A stretch of DNA of 64,000 bases from Stomorhina lunata (taxonomy: Eukaryota; Arthropoda; Insecta; Diptera; Rhiniidae): NCBI GenBank assembly GCA_933228675.1, contig OW121743.1:108495468-108559467 (forward strand), in the 5' to 3' direction. This document shows positions 35,320 through 46,719 of this stretch, piece by piece. The notes beneath the pieces were generated by a model that saw only the letters and a list, made by a program, of their open reading frames with translations, did no database searches and was not told where the DNA came from. Positions within the stretch are counted from its first letter, which is position 1; each line of letters begins with the position of its first letter. The position numbers and the translations under genes were made by a program.

Positions 35320-36063
35320 TTATACCCTTCACCATCATAGGTGGAAATTGTATTATAAGTTTGTTCTGATGTATGTAACACATACCAATAGGCTTAGAAT
35401 CACTTTCTGAGTCGATTTAGCGATGTCCGCCCGTCCGTATGGCTGGCCGGCTGGACCGCCATGTAAACCTTGTAATCAAACTACATGTCGCAATTCTAAA
35501 GACAATTTGATGAAATTTGGCACAGATCATTTTTTGATAATGCGACCATGACTATTGAAACTCGCCAAAATCGGTCCATTATTTATAGGTCCCAATTCCC
35601 GGAATTGATTGGCTACAAATATCAATATTTTTTCATGAAATTTAAACTGAATACTGCATATGTAAACTTAAATCACTGTACCAAATTTCGTTAAAATCGG
35701 TCGACATTTGACCATAGCTCCCATACAAACTCTTCTTCAAAAACGCACTAAATGAGACAAAAAACCACCAAAACGCTCGTAAATCTAAAGATAATGGGAA
35801 TTTTAAGTTTATTTTTTACATACATAATTTTTGTAACAACTCAATTTGGCAAATTTCGAGATAATCGGTCCATATTTGACCCTAGCTCTCATATAAGTCC
35901 AAATGTCGGAAGCAGCTTATATATATGTCTTAAGAAAATGTTTGCATGATGGCAAAATTTAGCAAATATTTGTCTTTATTTAGGAAAATGAACATCTTTT
36001 ACCTTAGTGGTGAAGGGTATCGTATGGTCGGGCTTGACCGACTATAGCATTTTCTTACTTGTT
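35320..36063 (+). mobile_element. Hairpin-ended interspersed element, copy A (~744 bp)
   Basis: Starts TTATACCCTTCACC and ends with the small hairpin GTCGGGCTTGACCGAC followed by TATAGCATTTTCTTACTTGTT-like sequence. The interior contains GAGTCGATTTAGCGATGTCC plus a CCGT/CTGG-rich stretch, several ATCGGTCC and TTTGACC motifs, and GGTGAAGGGTAT near the 3' end. The last is the complement of the 5' terminal ATACCCTTCACC, so the element has an internal terminal inversion. No protein frame persists. Similar language is common in fly genomes, but I cannot assign a published name. No clear target duplication is visible. Confidence 0.8.
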
Positions 36064-36487
36064 AGTTATAATTTTTAACCAGACCTTCTGGACATCACTT
36101 ATGATTCGCAGTTTTTATAACTTGTTTTAAGGCTAAACAATGATTCCAAGAGCTTTTAATCACGAAAAACGAATGGAAGCGTTGATTTTGAAGAAGACCT
36201 CTTTCGAGATAAGGATCTTGGATATATTCCTTTTGATTCGAATGTTTCATCAGTTTCAAATCTGACGATGGAGAAGAAAACTATGCAGAATATCGAACAT
36301 ATAAGAACGAAAAATTGAAGCAAAATCTATCTACATAGGAAGCATCCACAACTAAAGAATAAATAGAATCTCTGTTAATTTTAGATTTTAATACAAATTG
36401 ATACGATATAAAATAATGGCATTTCAACACGTTTAGTTTCTCAAAAAATTGTATAACTCGCCTTAATTTAAGTACAAACTTAAAAAG
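36064..36487. other. Spacer between inverted copies A and B
   Basis: This 424-bp piece is neither part of the repeat family nor a tandem array. A short acidic frame around 36170-36310 on the plus strand has no identifiable family. It would form the loop if copies A and B paired. Confidence 0.4.
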
Positions 36488-37285
36488 AACAAGAAAGAAA
36501 GCGCTATAGTCGGTCAAGACCCACCATACGATACCCTTCACCACTAAGGTCAAAAGTGCTATTTTTTCTGTATAAAGAAAAATATTTGCTAAATTTTGCC
36601 ATCATACAAACATTTTCTCAAAACTTATATATTTAAGCTGCTTCCGACATTTGGACCTATATGAGAGCTAGGGTCGAATGTGGACCGATTATCTCGAAAT
36701 TTGGCAAATTGATTACAGTTGTTACAAAAATTATGTATGTAAAAAATAAACTTAAAATTCCCATTATCTTCAGATTTACGAGCGTTTTGGTGGTTTTTTG
36801 TCTCATTTAGTGCGTTTTTAAGGAAGAGTTTATATGGGAGCTACGGTCAAATGTGGACCGATTTCAACGAAATTTGGTACAGTGATTTTAGTTTGTATAA
36901 GCAGTATTTGTTTTAAATTTCATGAAAAAATATTGATATTTGTGGCCAATATGTCAATTCCGGCAAGTGGGACCTATGGGAGGTACCATAAATAATGGAC
37001 CGATTTTGACCAATTTCAATAGCCATAGTCCCATTATCAAAAAAATGATCTATGCCGAATTTCATCAAATTATCTGTAGAATTGCGACCTGTAGTTTGAT
37101 TGCAAGGTTTACATGGGGGTCCAGCCAGCCGTCCAGCCAGCCAGACGGACGGACGGACATCGCTAAATCGACTCAGAATGTGATTCTAAGCCTATTGGTA
37201 TACTAAAAGGTGGGTCTAAGACAAATATTTCTATGCGTTATATACATCAGCACAAACTTTCCACCTATGGTGGTGAAGGGTATAA
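36488..37285 (-). mobile_element. Hairpin-ended interspersed element, copy B (~798 bp)
   Basis: The reverse-complement counterpart of copy A. It opens with AACAAGAAAGAAAGCGCTAT (3' end), includes ATACCCTTCACCACTAAGGT, the CCAGCCAGCCAGACGGACGG stretch and CATCGCTAAATCGACTCAGA, and ends GGTGGTGAAGGGTATAA (5' end). It is about 50 bp longer than A near its 5' end (a segment at about 37206-37255, also present in copy C). With copy A it forms an inverted pair about 2 kb wide. Confidence 0.85.
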
Positions 37286-37687
37286 ATACCATGTGTGGAT
37301 CACATGTGATGACCAAGTGTATGAAAATGACTTCCTGTGCATCATATGTGATGCACAGAACAGGTTTAAGATTTATAGCGTTTCGTACTTAACTAAAATT
37401 ACGTGTATTTTAATATGCCGTTATAAGTTTAAAAGTATCAGGTCCTAAATTTGTTTTGAAGTGGGCGATGTGAAGAATATTTCTATGAAAAAACTTGAAG
37501 TCAAAAATAAGTTTAATTTATAAAAGTAGCAACATATTTTTTATACAATACTAGGTCGGGTCAATAAGACCGTGGCGATTATTAACAGGTAAAATCAAAT
37601 TGCTACTGTCAGATGATTCCTGTCTAAATTTGAACAAGCTGCGTTTTTTGTTTGTGTTTGTCACCCGTTAATAGCTTACCTCGCAGA

Positions 37688-37925
37688 CTATCCCGGGAAA
37701 GTGGTGTCATTCAAGGCACTGTTTTGGCGAAAGTAGGGTTTTGGCTTTTGATATTTTCAAGGAGATTGAGACCATGGAACAACATATGAACAAAACATTA
37801 AATCGGGATCTTAATACAATATCCGAATGGGGGCGCACAAAAGACCCATTATTTCAATTCATCACAATGAAAATCGTATATCACTGCGGAACACGCGTTT
37901 TTCTTCTAGAGCACATCCATTAGTG
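37688..37925 (+). pseudogene. Fragment of Jockey-like LINE reverse transcriptase
   Basis: SRESGVIQGTVLA (37691-37729) matches the SGVPQGSVL motif of Jockey-type reverse transcriptases. In another frame, TLNRDLNTISEWGR (about 37795-37836) matches the region after the catalytic motif that precedes 'NASKTQ'. The two are only about 125 bp apart, so the intervening FADD-containing segment is lost and a frameshift separates them. It is a different LINE from the relic at 34.0-35.3 kb. Confidence 0.65.
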
Positions 37926-40110
37926 GTCGACTGGACAGTAGATCATTACAGAGTTTCGTATGTGGAATAAACTTCTCGCAGAAGTCTTCCATTCCATATA
38001 TGATGTAAGAAAATTCAAGTCAAATGTCCACATACACTACTCCCTCTATCGTCCTTTCCATAACCTATTTTCCTAGTTCCAACACATCTCCTGAGTGTTG
38101 GTCCAAGTTAAAAAAGGAGACAGATGAAAAATTAAAGATTTTTTATATAAAATTTTGTTTTCCATGAACTTATTGACACTCCCACGTAGTTCTTTTTTCG
38201 TCATAAATAAAATTACCCTTGAATACCTGCACAACCGGCTTTTTACATCTGTTGGTTGATTAAAAAAACTTTGTATAAAAAATTAAAATTTTTACACCAT
38301 TTTTCATAAATATTGATTTCAGTCAATTTTTATCATTACATTGTTATACATATTTAATCGTTTTTATTCTATAATTTTGCCCTTTGCAATATTGGGCCAA
38401 CAATAAAATTTTATTTGCGTAAAAAACAAAAAAACATAAATTACATATTAAATTATTTTTAAATCCATACCATTTTTTCGGGCATAAAATATTTTCCAAA
38501 TATCCTGGAGTAGAACTAAAAAAAACTGAGCATTTATTGAAATTTGCATTTTTATTGGTTGACCACTGAAGTCTTTGTATGTTTGTTTGTTTGCTCGTTT
38601 GTGTAAACCAAACGAATTATCCCTTTTTTAGCCGTTTGTTTGCCATTTAAACCATGAATGAAATTTAAACTCAAGCAAGAAAATTATTATTATATTCGAT
38701 ATGATTTTTTATGTTTTTTTTTGTGTATAATAAATATAAAAAAAAATAGATTACTTAATTTTTATATTATCTCTAGAATATTTTTATTTTAAACATTTAT
38801 ATTTATGAAGTTTATATTAAACAAAAAAATCAAGAGGAAATATTTCCTTTTTTATGGGGGAGGATTCATAATGCAAAAGTTAGCGAAATAGCTTTGGCAA
38901 TATTTATGCTGATGGAATTTTTCTTTTTCGGTGTTTTTTTATACGTTTTTAGGTTTTTCTTGTATTTTATGGCACAATCGTATTAAGTATAAATTTATTG
39001 CATCACTGGGACAAAGACTGACGACTAACGAGTGAAGGTTTTTACATTTGCTAAAATAGAGGTTTTTGTGATGTACTTTTGTTTCAGAGTTTAAGGCTGC
39101 CAAAGCTAAATGCCAAAAGTCTTTGTAAAATCTACTTCTGTTCTGGGGCCTGTTCTTTGGAGGGAGTTGTGTTTTAGTAGTGTAGGTAGCAGCCACAACA
39201 ATGTAATACGGGCATGTATCTTAAAACTATACCAAATAACCCATATGAAGAGTTTATTAAATAAGAGGATGAAAAGTCTCAGCTTCAAATTCTAACAAAT
39301 AAACGCCAACAATAGGAGTAGAAATAAATAAATTTATTTATTTTTATTTTCTTTTGCCATTTTTCATTTGTTCATTTAAGCTGATTCCTTTTCCCGACAA
39401 TGCTAAACTGACTTTGACTGTTCTTCATCTCTAGTGTTTTTAGTACTTTGGCAAACGTTATTTTTTGTGGCAACCGTTAAATTTTGTATATTTTATAATA
39501 ATTTTCCAACAAAAGGTCTCCAAGGGGAATTAAAATATTGTAAATATGCAAATTGCTAAAATACTAATACAGAGTCATTTATACATTTGCAACAATTCGC
39601 TCTATGAAATATTTTGTACTTTTAGAATTAAGGTTTTTCTTTTATTTATTTTTTTTTTTGAATACCCAACAAACAAATTTATTGAAATTAAATAAAAAAG
39701 TTTGATCCTAAGTAATATTTCCCTTAATAATTTCCCTACCATAGTCCCAAAATCATCGGAAACTCTTTAAAATCGAATACAAACTACGAAATTGAAGTTT
39801 TTTTAAAAGACGAAGAATTAATTCTATATACTCGTAGATTTTTTTATATTTATATGTTTTAAGAGTCGAAAAAAATATATTTGCTGGGTAAGGCTTTTCT
39901 CATGTGTATGCCGAAATAGTAGGTATGTATTGGCAAAAAATAACATTTGGTTGAGATATGTAAATGTCTAGAGATCTGAAAAATAAACTCCTTCTTCAAT
40001 TTTAACAGCAATGGCAGCCAAAGGAATAATAAATGTAAATATGTGAGAAAAAATACCTCAGTTTTCAGATATCGAAAGTTAAGAACTCTACAGTGTCAGA
40101 CAAATTTTCT
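37926..40110. other. Non-repetitive DNA, no gene supported
   Basis: About 2.2 kb of ordinary AT-rich DNA. Overlapping frames on both strands at 38939-39295 exclude each other. A pyrimidine-rich tract ending in CAG at about 39088 resembles a splice acceptor, but every following frame closes within about 40 bases, so I do not call an exon. Confidence 0.5.
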
Positions 40111-40114
40111 GAAA

Positions 40115-41350
40115 AAAAGAAATGTTTTGAAAAGTTTCCCATAAAAACAAAAAATTTTATAAAAGCAGAAAATTTTTGAAAAATTTCCTATAAAAAAGAA
40201 AATTTTTAAAAAAATTTGCTATAAAAATAGATCATTTTTGAAAATTTTTTTATAGAAAAATAGAATATTTTTGAAAAATATTCTTTAAAAATAGAAAATT
40301 TAAAAAAAAAATAGATACATTTTTTATAAAAATAGAAAATTTTGGAAAAATTATAAACATAGAAAATTTTTGAAAAATTTCTTATAAAAATAGAAAATTT
40401 TTGAAAAATTTCATATAAAAAATAGAAAATTTTTGAAAAATTTCATATAAAAAATAGAAAATTTTTGAAAAATTTCATATAAAAAATAGAAAATTTTTGA
40501 AAAATTTTCTATAAAAATAGAAAATTTTTGAAAAAAAATTTTCTATAAAAATAAAAAATTTTTGAAAAATTTTCTATAAAAATAGAAAATTTTTGAAAAA
40601 TTTTCTATAGAAATAGAAAATTTTCTATAAAAATAGAAAATTTTTTAAAAATTTTCTATAAAAATAGAAAATTTTTGAAAAATTTTCTATAAAAATAGAA
40701 AATTTTTGAAAAATTTTCTATAAAAATAGAAAATTTTTGAAAAATTTTCTATAAAAATAGAAAATTTTTGAAAAATTTTCTATAAAAATGGAAAATTTTT
40801 GAAAAATTTTCTATAAAAATAGAAAATTTTTGAAAAATTTTCTATAACAATAGAAAATTTTTGAAAAATTTCCTATAAAAATATAAAATTTTTGAAGAAT
40901 TTCCTATAAAAATTTAAAATTTTTGAAAAATTTCCTATAAAAATAGAAAATATTTAAAAAATTTCTTATGAATATAGAAAATATTTTAAATATAATATTA
41001 AAATATTCAATTTTCGAACAATTTCCTATAAAAATAGAAAATTTTTGAAAAATTTCCTACAAAAATAGAAAATTTTTTAAAAATTTCCTATAAAAACAGA
41101 AAATTTTTTAAAAATTTACTATAAAAATAGAAAATTTTTGAAAAATTTCGTGTTAAATTTCGTATTAAAAAATAGTAAATTTTTGAAAAATATTCTATTG
41201 AAAAGTAGGAAATTTTTGAAAAGTTTCCTATGAATAAATTTTTGAAAAATTGGGAATTTTTGAAAAATTGACTTATAAAAATAGTAAATTTTTCACATTT
41301 TTTATTAAAATAGTAAATTTATAAATAAAAAAAAAATTTTGAAAAATTTA
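40115..41350. repeat. AT tandem array IX, 31 bp unit
   Basis: Unit: CTATAAAAATAG, then A4T5, G, A5T4; spacing 31 bp (CTAT at 40687 and 40718). Homogeneous in the centre (40500-40860), decayed at both ends. Array X carries the same unit in reverse complement and array XI the same unit in the same direction with one fixed change (TTTCCTAT in place of TTTTCTAT). Confidence 0.92.
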
Positions 41351-42595
41351 TCAAACTGTTTCTCATATCTAGTAAACCTGTTGTATGGTGCAAATGATCA
41401 TACATACATTTAACAAAATTGTTTTGTTAAATATATGAGAAGAGAAAAAGGCATTGAAAATAAAACAACAACTTAATCTTATAGTTCTGGGACACAATAA
41501 TAGACATTTAAATTGTAACTCATACTTGTGAAATTTTTACTAACTTATTTTTATTGTAAATTGTATGGTTTTATGTGTAGATGCCACAAAAATAGAAATA
41601 AGAGGAAAAAACGTAAAATCGCTAAATAACAACTTTATTTGTAAGGTTTTTTAAGTTTTTTATTATTCTTGTTATATTTTTTGTTGTTTTGTTCATCAAA
41701 TTGTTCTATTACAAGAACAAGGAAAAAGTTTTCATTTAAGCCTATATTTGAGTTGGAAACAATTGTTGTTCTGTGAAATTGCTTGTGTTGCAACACTCAT
41801 TCATGTTCACGTATGTTTAACGTTCTTTCATACATTCATACAAACATACACTCCACCAAAAAGTTCAGGCACTCATTTTAGTTTTTCAAAAATGTAATAC
41901 AATTCTATTCTATTTCTACTTTTGCCAACATTTTATTGTTGAACAAACTAAATTACAATCAATTGTTTGGTATGAGAGTAAACTTTTATATTTTTTGTAA
42001 ATAAGTGTATGTATGTATGTATACAAAAATGTGGCATGGAATTGAAGAAGAATAAAAAGTTTTTTTTTTTTGGGTCTTTTTCCTTTTGAAAAGTTAGACA
42101 CGCATGCTCATTGTTAGACACCCACGTAATGTTCTTGTAAAATATTCACTAAATTGTGACACCCATAGTGTGAAAGTTGGTGGGCGGTTGTTTTAATAAA
42201 AATAAATTTTATTTGTACAAACACCCGCTTACAATTTATTTCTTACTTAGATAGAGTTGTATACTTACACACGTATGCATATTCCGGATGTTTATTTAAT
42301 GGTGAGAAAACTTAGTTCAAAATTGCTTTTCAAAAAATAATTTTAACTTAAATTAACATTTAAATGTCAATTTAAGTCATTAAGGAAATATTTAGGTAAA
42401 TAAATTGATAAATTTTTACGTGACGCTGATTTTTTTTAAAACAAAATTTGATAATATGGAAAATGTAGTTTAGAATTCTATAAATGAAGTCCATTTAATA
42501 AATTGTGTACTTATACGGGAGGCGCCTTCCTCTAATATAGCCTTTACTTTACTTAATAATTATTGTATATAAAATACATATAATTTTCGGAAACG
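41351..42595. other. Spacer between inverted arrays IX and X
   Basis: About 1.25 kb without a gene. Holds a (TATG)n run at about 42006-42022. The minus-strand frame at 41916-42101 has no motif. Confidence 0.5.
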
Positions 42596-42599
42596 GCCA

Positions 42600-44575
42600 T
42601 TTACAAAGAAAACTTTTTAAAATTTTTTTATTTTTTAATGGAAAATTTTGCAAAAATTTTTTATTTTTATAGGAAATTTTTCAAATTTTTTTTATTTTTA
42701 TAGGAAATCTTTCAAAAATTTTCTATTTTTATAGGAAAATTTAAAAAAATTTTCTATTTTTAAAGAAAATTTTGCAAAAATTTTCTATATTTATAGGAAA
42801 TTTTGCAAAAATTTTCTTTTTTTTAGGAAATTTTGCAAAAATTTTCTTTTTTTATAGAAAATTTTTCAAAAATTTTCTATTTTGATAGAAAATTTTTCAA
42901 AAATTTTCTATTTTTATAGAAAATTTTTCAAAAATTTTCTATTTTTATAGAAAATTTTTCAAAAATTTTCTATTTTTATAGAAAATTTTTCAAAATTTTT
43001 CTATTTATATAGAAAATTTTTCAAAAATTTTCTATTTTTATAGAAAATTTTTCAAAAATTTTCTATTTTTATAGAAAATTTTTCAAAAATTTTCTATTTT
43101 TATAGAAAATTTTTCAAAAATTTTCTATTTTTATAGAAAATTTTTCAAAAATTTTCTATTTTTATAGAAAATTTTTCAAAAATTTTCTATTTTTATAGAA
43201 AATTTTTCAAAAATTTTCTATTTTTATAGAAAATTTTTCAAAAATTTTCTATTTTTATAGAAAATTTTTCAAAAATTTTCTATTTTTATAGAAAATTTTT
43301 CAAAAATTTTCTATTTTTATAGAAAATTTTTCAAAAATTTTCTATTTTTATAGAAAATTTTTCAAAAATTTTCTATTTTTATAGAAAATTTTTCAAAAAT
43401 TTTTTATTTTTATAGAAATTTTTTCAAAAATTTTCTATTTTTATAGAAAATTTTTCAAAAATTTTCTATTTTTATAGAAAATTTTTCAAAAATTTTCTAT
43501 TTTTATAGAAAATTTTTCAAAAATTTTCTATTTTTATAGAAAATTTTTCAAAAATTTTCTATTTTTATAGAAAATTTTTCAAAAATTTTCTTTTTTTATA
43601 GAAAATTTTTCAAAAATTTTCTTTTTTTATAGAAAATTTTTAAAAAATTTTCTTTTTTTATAGAAATTTTTTAAAAAATTTTCTTTTTTTATAGAAATTT
43701 TTTAAAAAATTTTCTTTTTTTATAGAAAATTTTTAAAAAATTTTCTATTTTTGTAAAAAATTTGCAAAAAATTTTTTATTTTTATAGAAAATTTTACAAT
43801 TTTTTTTTATTTTTATAGAAAATTTTACAAAAATTTTCTATTTTTAAAGGAAATTTTGCAAAATTTTTCTATTTTTATAGAAAATTTTTCAAGAATTTTC
43901 TATTTCTATAGAAAATTTTTCAAAAATTTTCTATTTTTAGAGGAAATTTTTCATAAATTTTTTATTTTTATAGAAAATTTTTAAAAAATTTTCTATTAAT
44001 TTTTTTTTTCAAAAATTTTTTATTTTTATAGAAAATTTTACAAAATTTTTTATTTTTATAGAAAATTTTACAAAAATTTTCTATTTTTAAAGGAAATTTT
44101 GCAAAATTTTTATAGAAAATTTTTCAATAATTTTCTATTTTTATAGATAATTTTTCAAAAATTTTCTATTTTTATAGAAAATTTTTCAAAAATTCTCCAT
44201 TTTTATAGAAAATTTTAAAAAAAAATTTTTATTTTCAAAAATTTTCTTTTTTGACAAGAAATTTTTCAAAAATTTTCTATTTTTATAGAAAATTATTCTA
44301 ATTTTTACCTATAAATTTTTTTTTTTAAATTGTATATTTTTATAGGAAAATTTTCAAAAAATTTTCTATTGTTATGGAAATTTTTCAAAAATTATCAATC
44401 CTTATAGAAAATTTTTCAAAGCTTTTCTATTTGTATAGAAAATGTTTCAAAAATTTTCTATTTTTATAGGAATTTAAAAAGAAGTTCTATTATTATGAGA
44501 AATTTTTTAAAAATTATCTATTTTAATAGGAAATTGTTTAATAATTTACATTTTTTTATTTTTAAAAACTATTAA
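42600..44575. repeat. AT tandem array X, 31 bp, inverted relative to IX
   Basis: Unit: CTATTTTTATAGAAAATTTT then TCAAAAATTTT, which is exactly the array IX unit read on the other strand. The homogeneous core runs from about 42870 to 43600; flanks show longer T-runs and AAATTTTGCAAAAA variants. Confidence 0.92.
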
Positions 44576-45550
44576 ATTTGAAAAATTCTTAAATTTCCTA
44601 ATCGTTTTATTAAAGTGAATGCAAGTTAATCTAAGTAATCTTTATCACGTCTTTAAGAATTTTTGTTTAAGAATTTTTTTTCAAACAAAATATCTCCCTA
44701 TAACTATAAAGTACACATAGTTTTCATGAAAAAATATTTGAATACTATAAATAGTACAATGAACTTTACTTTTACACAAAATTGTTTCCATTTATTTTGA
44801 ACTATTTTAACTATCTTTTTACTAAACAAATACTTTAACTATCTACTAGTAACGGATTTTTTTTTTTTATTTTTGGCATATAACAAGTGCAACAAAAAGC
44901 AACAAATATACATTGTAAAGTTTATACGATTTAATATTTGTTTTCTTCCACCTTAATATTGACTTAAAATTTGTTTCTCGAACTTCTTTTTTGCCCTCAT
45001 CTAAGTCGAGGTCCTTGCATATTATTCTTGTAGTATTTCCTACAGTACAAGTAGATTTTTTACTTCAATCTAAATATAACAGGGGATGGATACTTTTTTC
45101 ATTTTTTTAACTTTCATATGTTTTGGGTTTTTTTGTACTCCTACAAAAAATTTCTTATTTTTCTTCGTATAATTTTTTCTGTTTCGAAGTTAAAGGAAAA
45201 TTAAAAAAACAACAAGAACCAAAAATAAATAAATAGAAATGAAAAACTGAAAAAACAAAATCACTGCGATCAAATAAAGTGTATGTAGAGGAATAACTCT
45301 TATTTTATTTAACTCCTTTGCTTTCGCATACACACTCACAAGCATCTATGCGAAGGTTGCTCTGGTTAAAAAAAGCTTTGATATGTTAAAGCTCTTGTTG
45401 AATGCAAGCTTTAAGCCCTAGTAGTGATTTATTGAAAGTATATATATTCTTTATTAAATTTCGTCGTTTCATGAATTAAGCTTTTGCTAAAACTAAGCTT
45501 AAAGTTTAACTTGGATATTTTTTTTGACTACATTATCAAACCTTATATCT
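44576..45550. other. Upstream region of the candidate exon
   Basis: Non-repetitive AT-rich DNA. No gene is visible; it could contain regulatory sequence for the promoter at 45.57 kb, but I recognise no specific site. Confidence 0.4.
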
Positions 45551-45573
45551 CTTTATATAAAGAGCAGACTTCG

Positions 45574-45609
45574 TATAAGCAACAACGGATGAAAAACTTT
45601 ATCAGTGTA
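45574..45609 (+). promoter_or_regulatory. Fly-type TATA plus initiator core promoter
   Basis: TATAAG at 45574-45579 lies 30 bp upstream of the A in TCAGTG (A at 45604), the canonical spacing and initiator sequence (TCAGT) of Drosophila-type Pol II core promoters. A second TCAGTA follows 8 bp later, and another TATA-like TATATAAAG lies at 45554-45562. A CAA-rich leader follows up to the ATG at 45796. The arrangement supports a real promoter, although TATA-like strings are frequent in DNA this AT-rich. Confidence 0.5.
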
Positions 45610-45795
45610 TCAGTAAGAACAGCAACCGCGAAGTAAAAATTGTATATTGAAAAGTTGAAAACTGTGAACATAAAACCAAACAACTGATGCAAGGAAAACG
45701 CCTTTAGCTACTTACTTATAAAGAATCGTCCTGTTATTCTAAAAATAGAGGAAGAAGCAAAACAACAACAGCTAAAAATAGGACGAATATAGCAT

Positions 45796-45901
45796 ATGGG
45801 AATCTTAGCAGAGCTGCCAGATTTTACAAAATTTTTAAATGAAGCATTTGACCTCGGTTGCAATAATTATCCGTGTTTTAATGCCAAGCCTCGTCATCGA
45901 G
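45796..45901 (+). CDS. Candidate first coding exon, unknown gene
   Basis: ATG at 45796 opens 35 codons plus one base, then a splice-donor-like GAG|GTAAAT with GT at 45902-45903. The peptide begins MGILAELPDFTKFLNEAFDL and continues with a Cys-containing, basic stretch ending PRHR. Its mixed composition (Leu, Glu, Asp, Gly, Cys, Pro) is very unlike the Lys/Phe/Ile/Asn-rich frames of the rest of the window. Without splicing it would read only 15 codons further. The leader of about 190 bp from the predicted start site is CAA-rich, as in fly 5' UTRs. The start context (GCAT before ATG) is weak. I do not recognise the protein. Inference: an alternative first exon of a long-intron gene whose later exons lie beyond the window. 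Confidence 0.5.
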
Positions 45902-46718
45902 GTAAATGTTTTTCGTGTATAAATTTTATAACCTTAATTTTGTTTTGAAATGGGAAGCAAATTTATTTGATTGTTACCTCAGAGGGGATATTTTTATTTA
46001 ATTCACAATATTTTCCTTAGTATAATTTTTCATAAAATTATCAATTTTCTGGTAATGCTCCCGAGAAATATTGAAAATATCTTGATATACTACTCTTTCC
46101 ACATAAAAACTTCTTCCTACATATTTTTCTTTAAAACATTCTAACTTTAAAAAACAAAATTTTAAAACAAATATGTACTCGTATATGAAAAATAAATAAT
46201 AATAAAAGTAAGAAAAGTAAATGAAAAAAAATATATATATAACCAACATTATGCAAAGTTTGATTTATGTCGTGTTAAATAAATACAAATATAAATTTTG
46301 AAAATTCTCAATATAAATTTGTATGAAAATATTGTAATATGGTAAGATGTGAGAAACTTAAATTCTTGTTTGCAAAAGTTTTAAGAAATGAAAAAAGTTA
46401 TAAAATTACGGATTTGATACTTATGATACAAATTTATTTATTCAACAAAATATTTAGGGTTACATTTACTTTTGCTCTAATTTTGTGGGATTGACGTTTA
46501 AAAAGTTTTTAATACCAAAGCAAAGCTCTCCCTTCTAAATATGATGTTAAACAAAGATTATTTATCATTACAAGGATATTTATTTAAAAAAAATATCAAA
46601 CAAAAAATACAATTTTATTAGTTTAAAGATTGTATTTAAATCTGAGATGAAATTTAGTATATTGTTTAAAATTCACGTATAAAGTAAATTATTTAAAATA
46701 CTTAACATAAAAATTCCC
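45902..46718. other. Putative intron start, no further exon seen
   Basis: AT-rich DNA following the candidate donor. The minus-strand frame at 45998-46249 is Tyr/Phe/Ile-rich and featureless. No acceptor-flanked frame continuing the exon was found. Confidence 0.4.
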
Positions 46719-46719
46719 A

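Noticed and set aside
37304..37360. Short palindromes TCACATGTGA and GTGCATCATATGTGATGCAC
   Set aside because: Short and isolated; nothing links them to an element or a known binding site.
39077..39127. Possible splice acceptor and exon (TTTTGTTTCAG)
   Set aside because: All frames close within about 40 bases, and it lies upstream of the only candidate donor, so it cannot be its partner.
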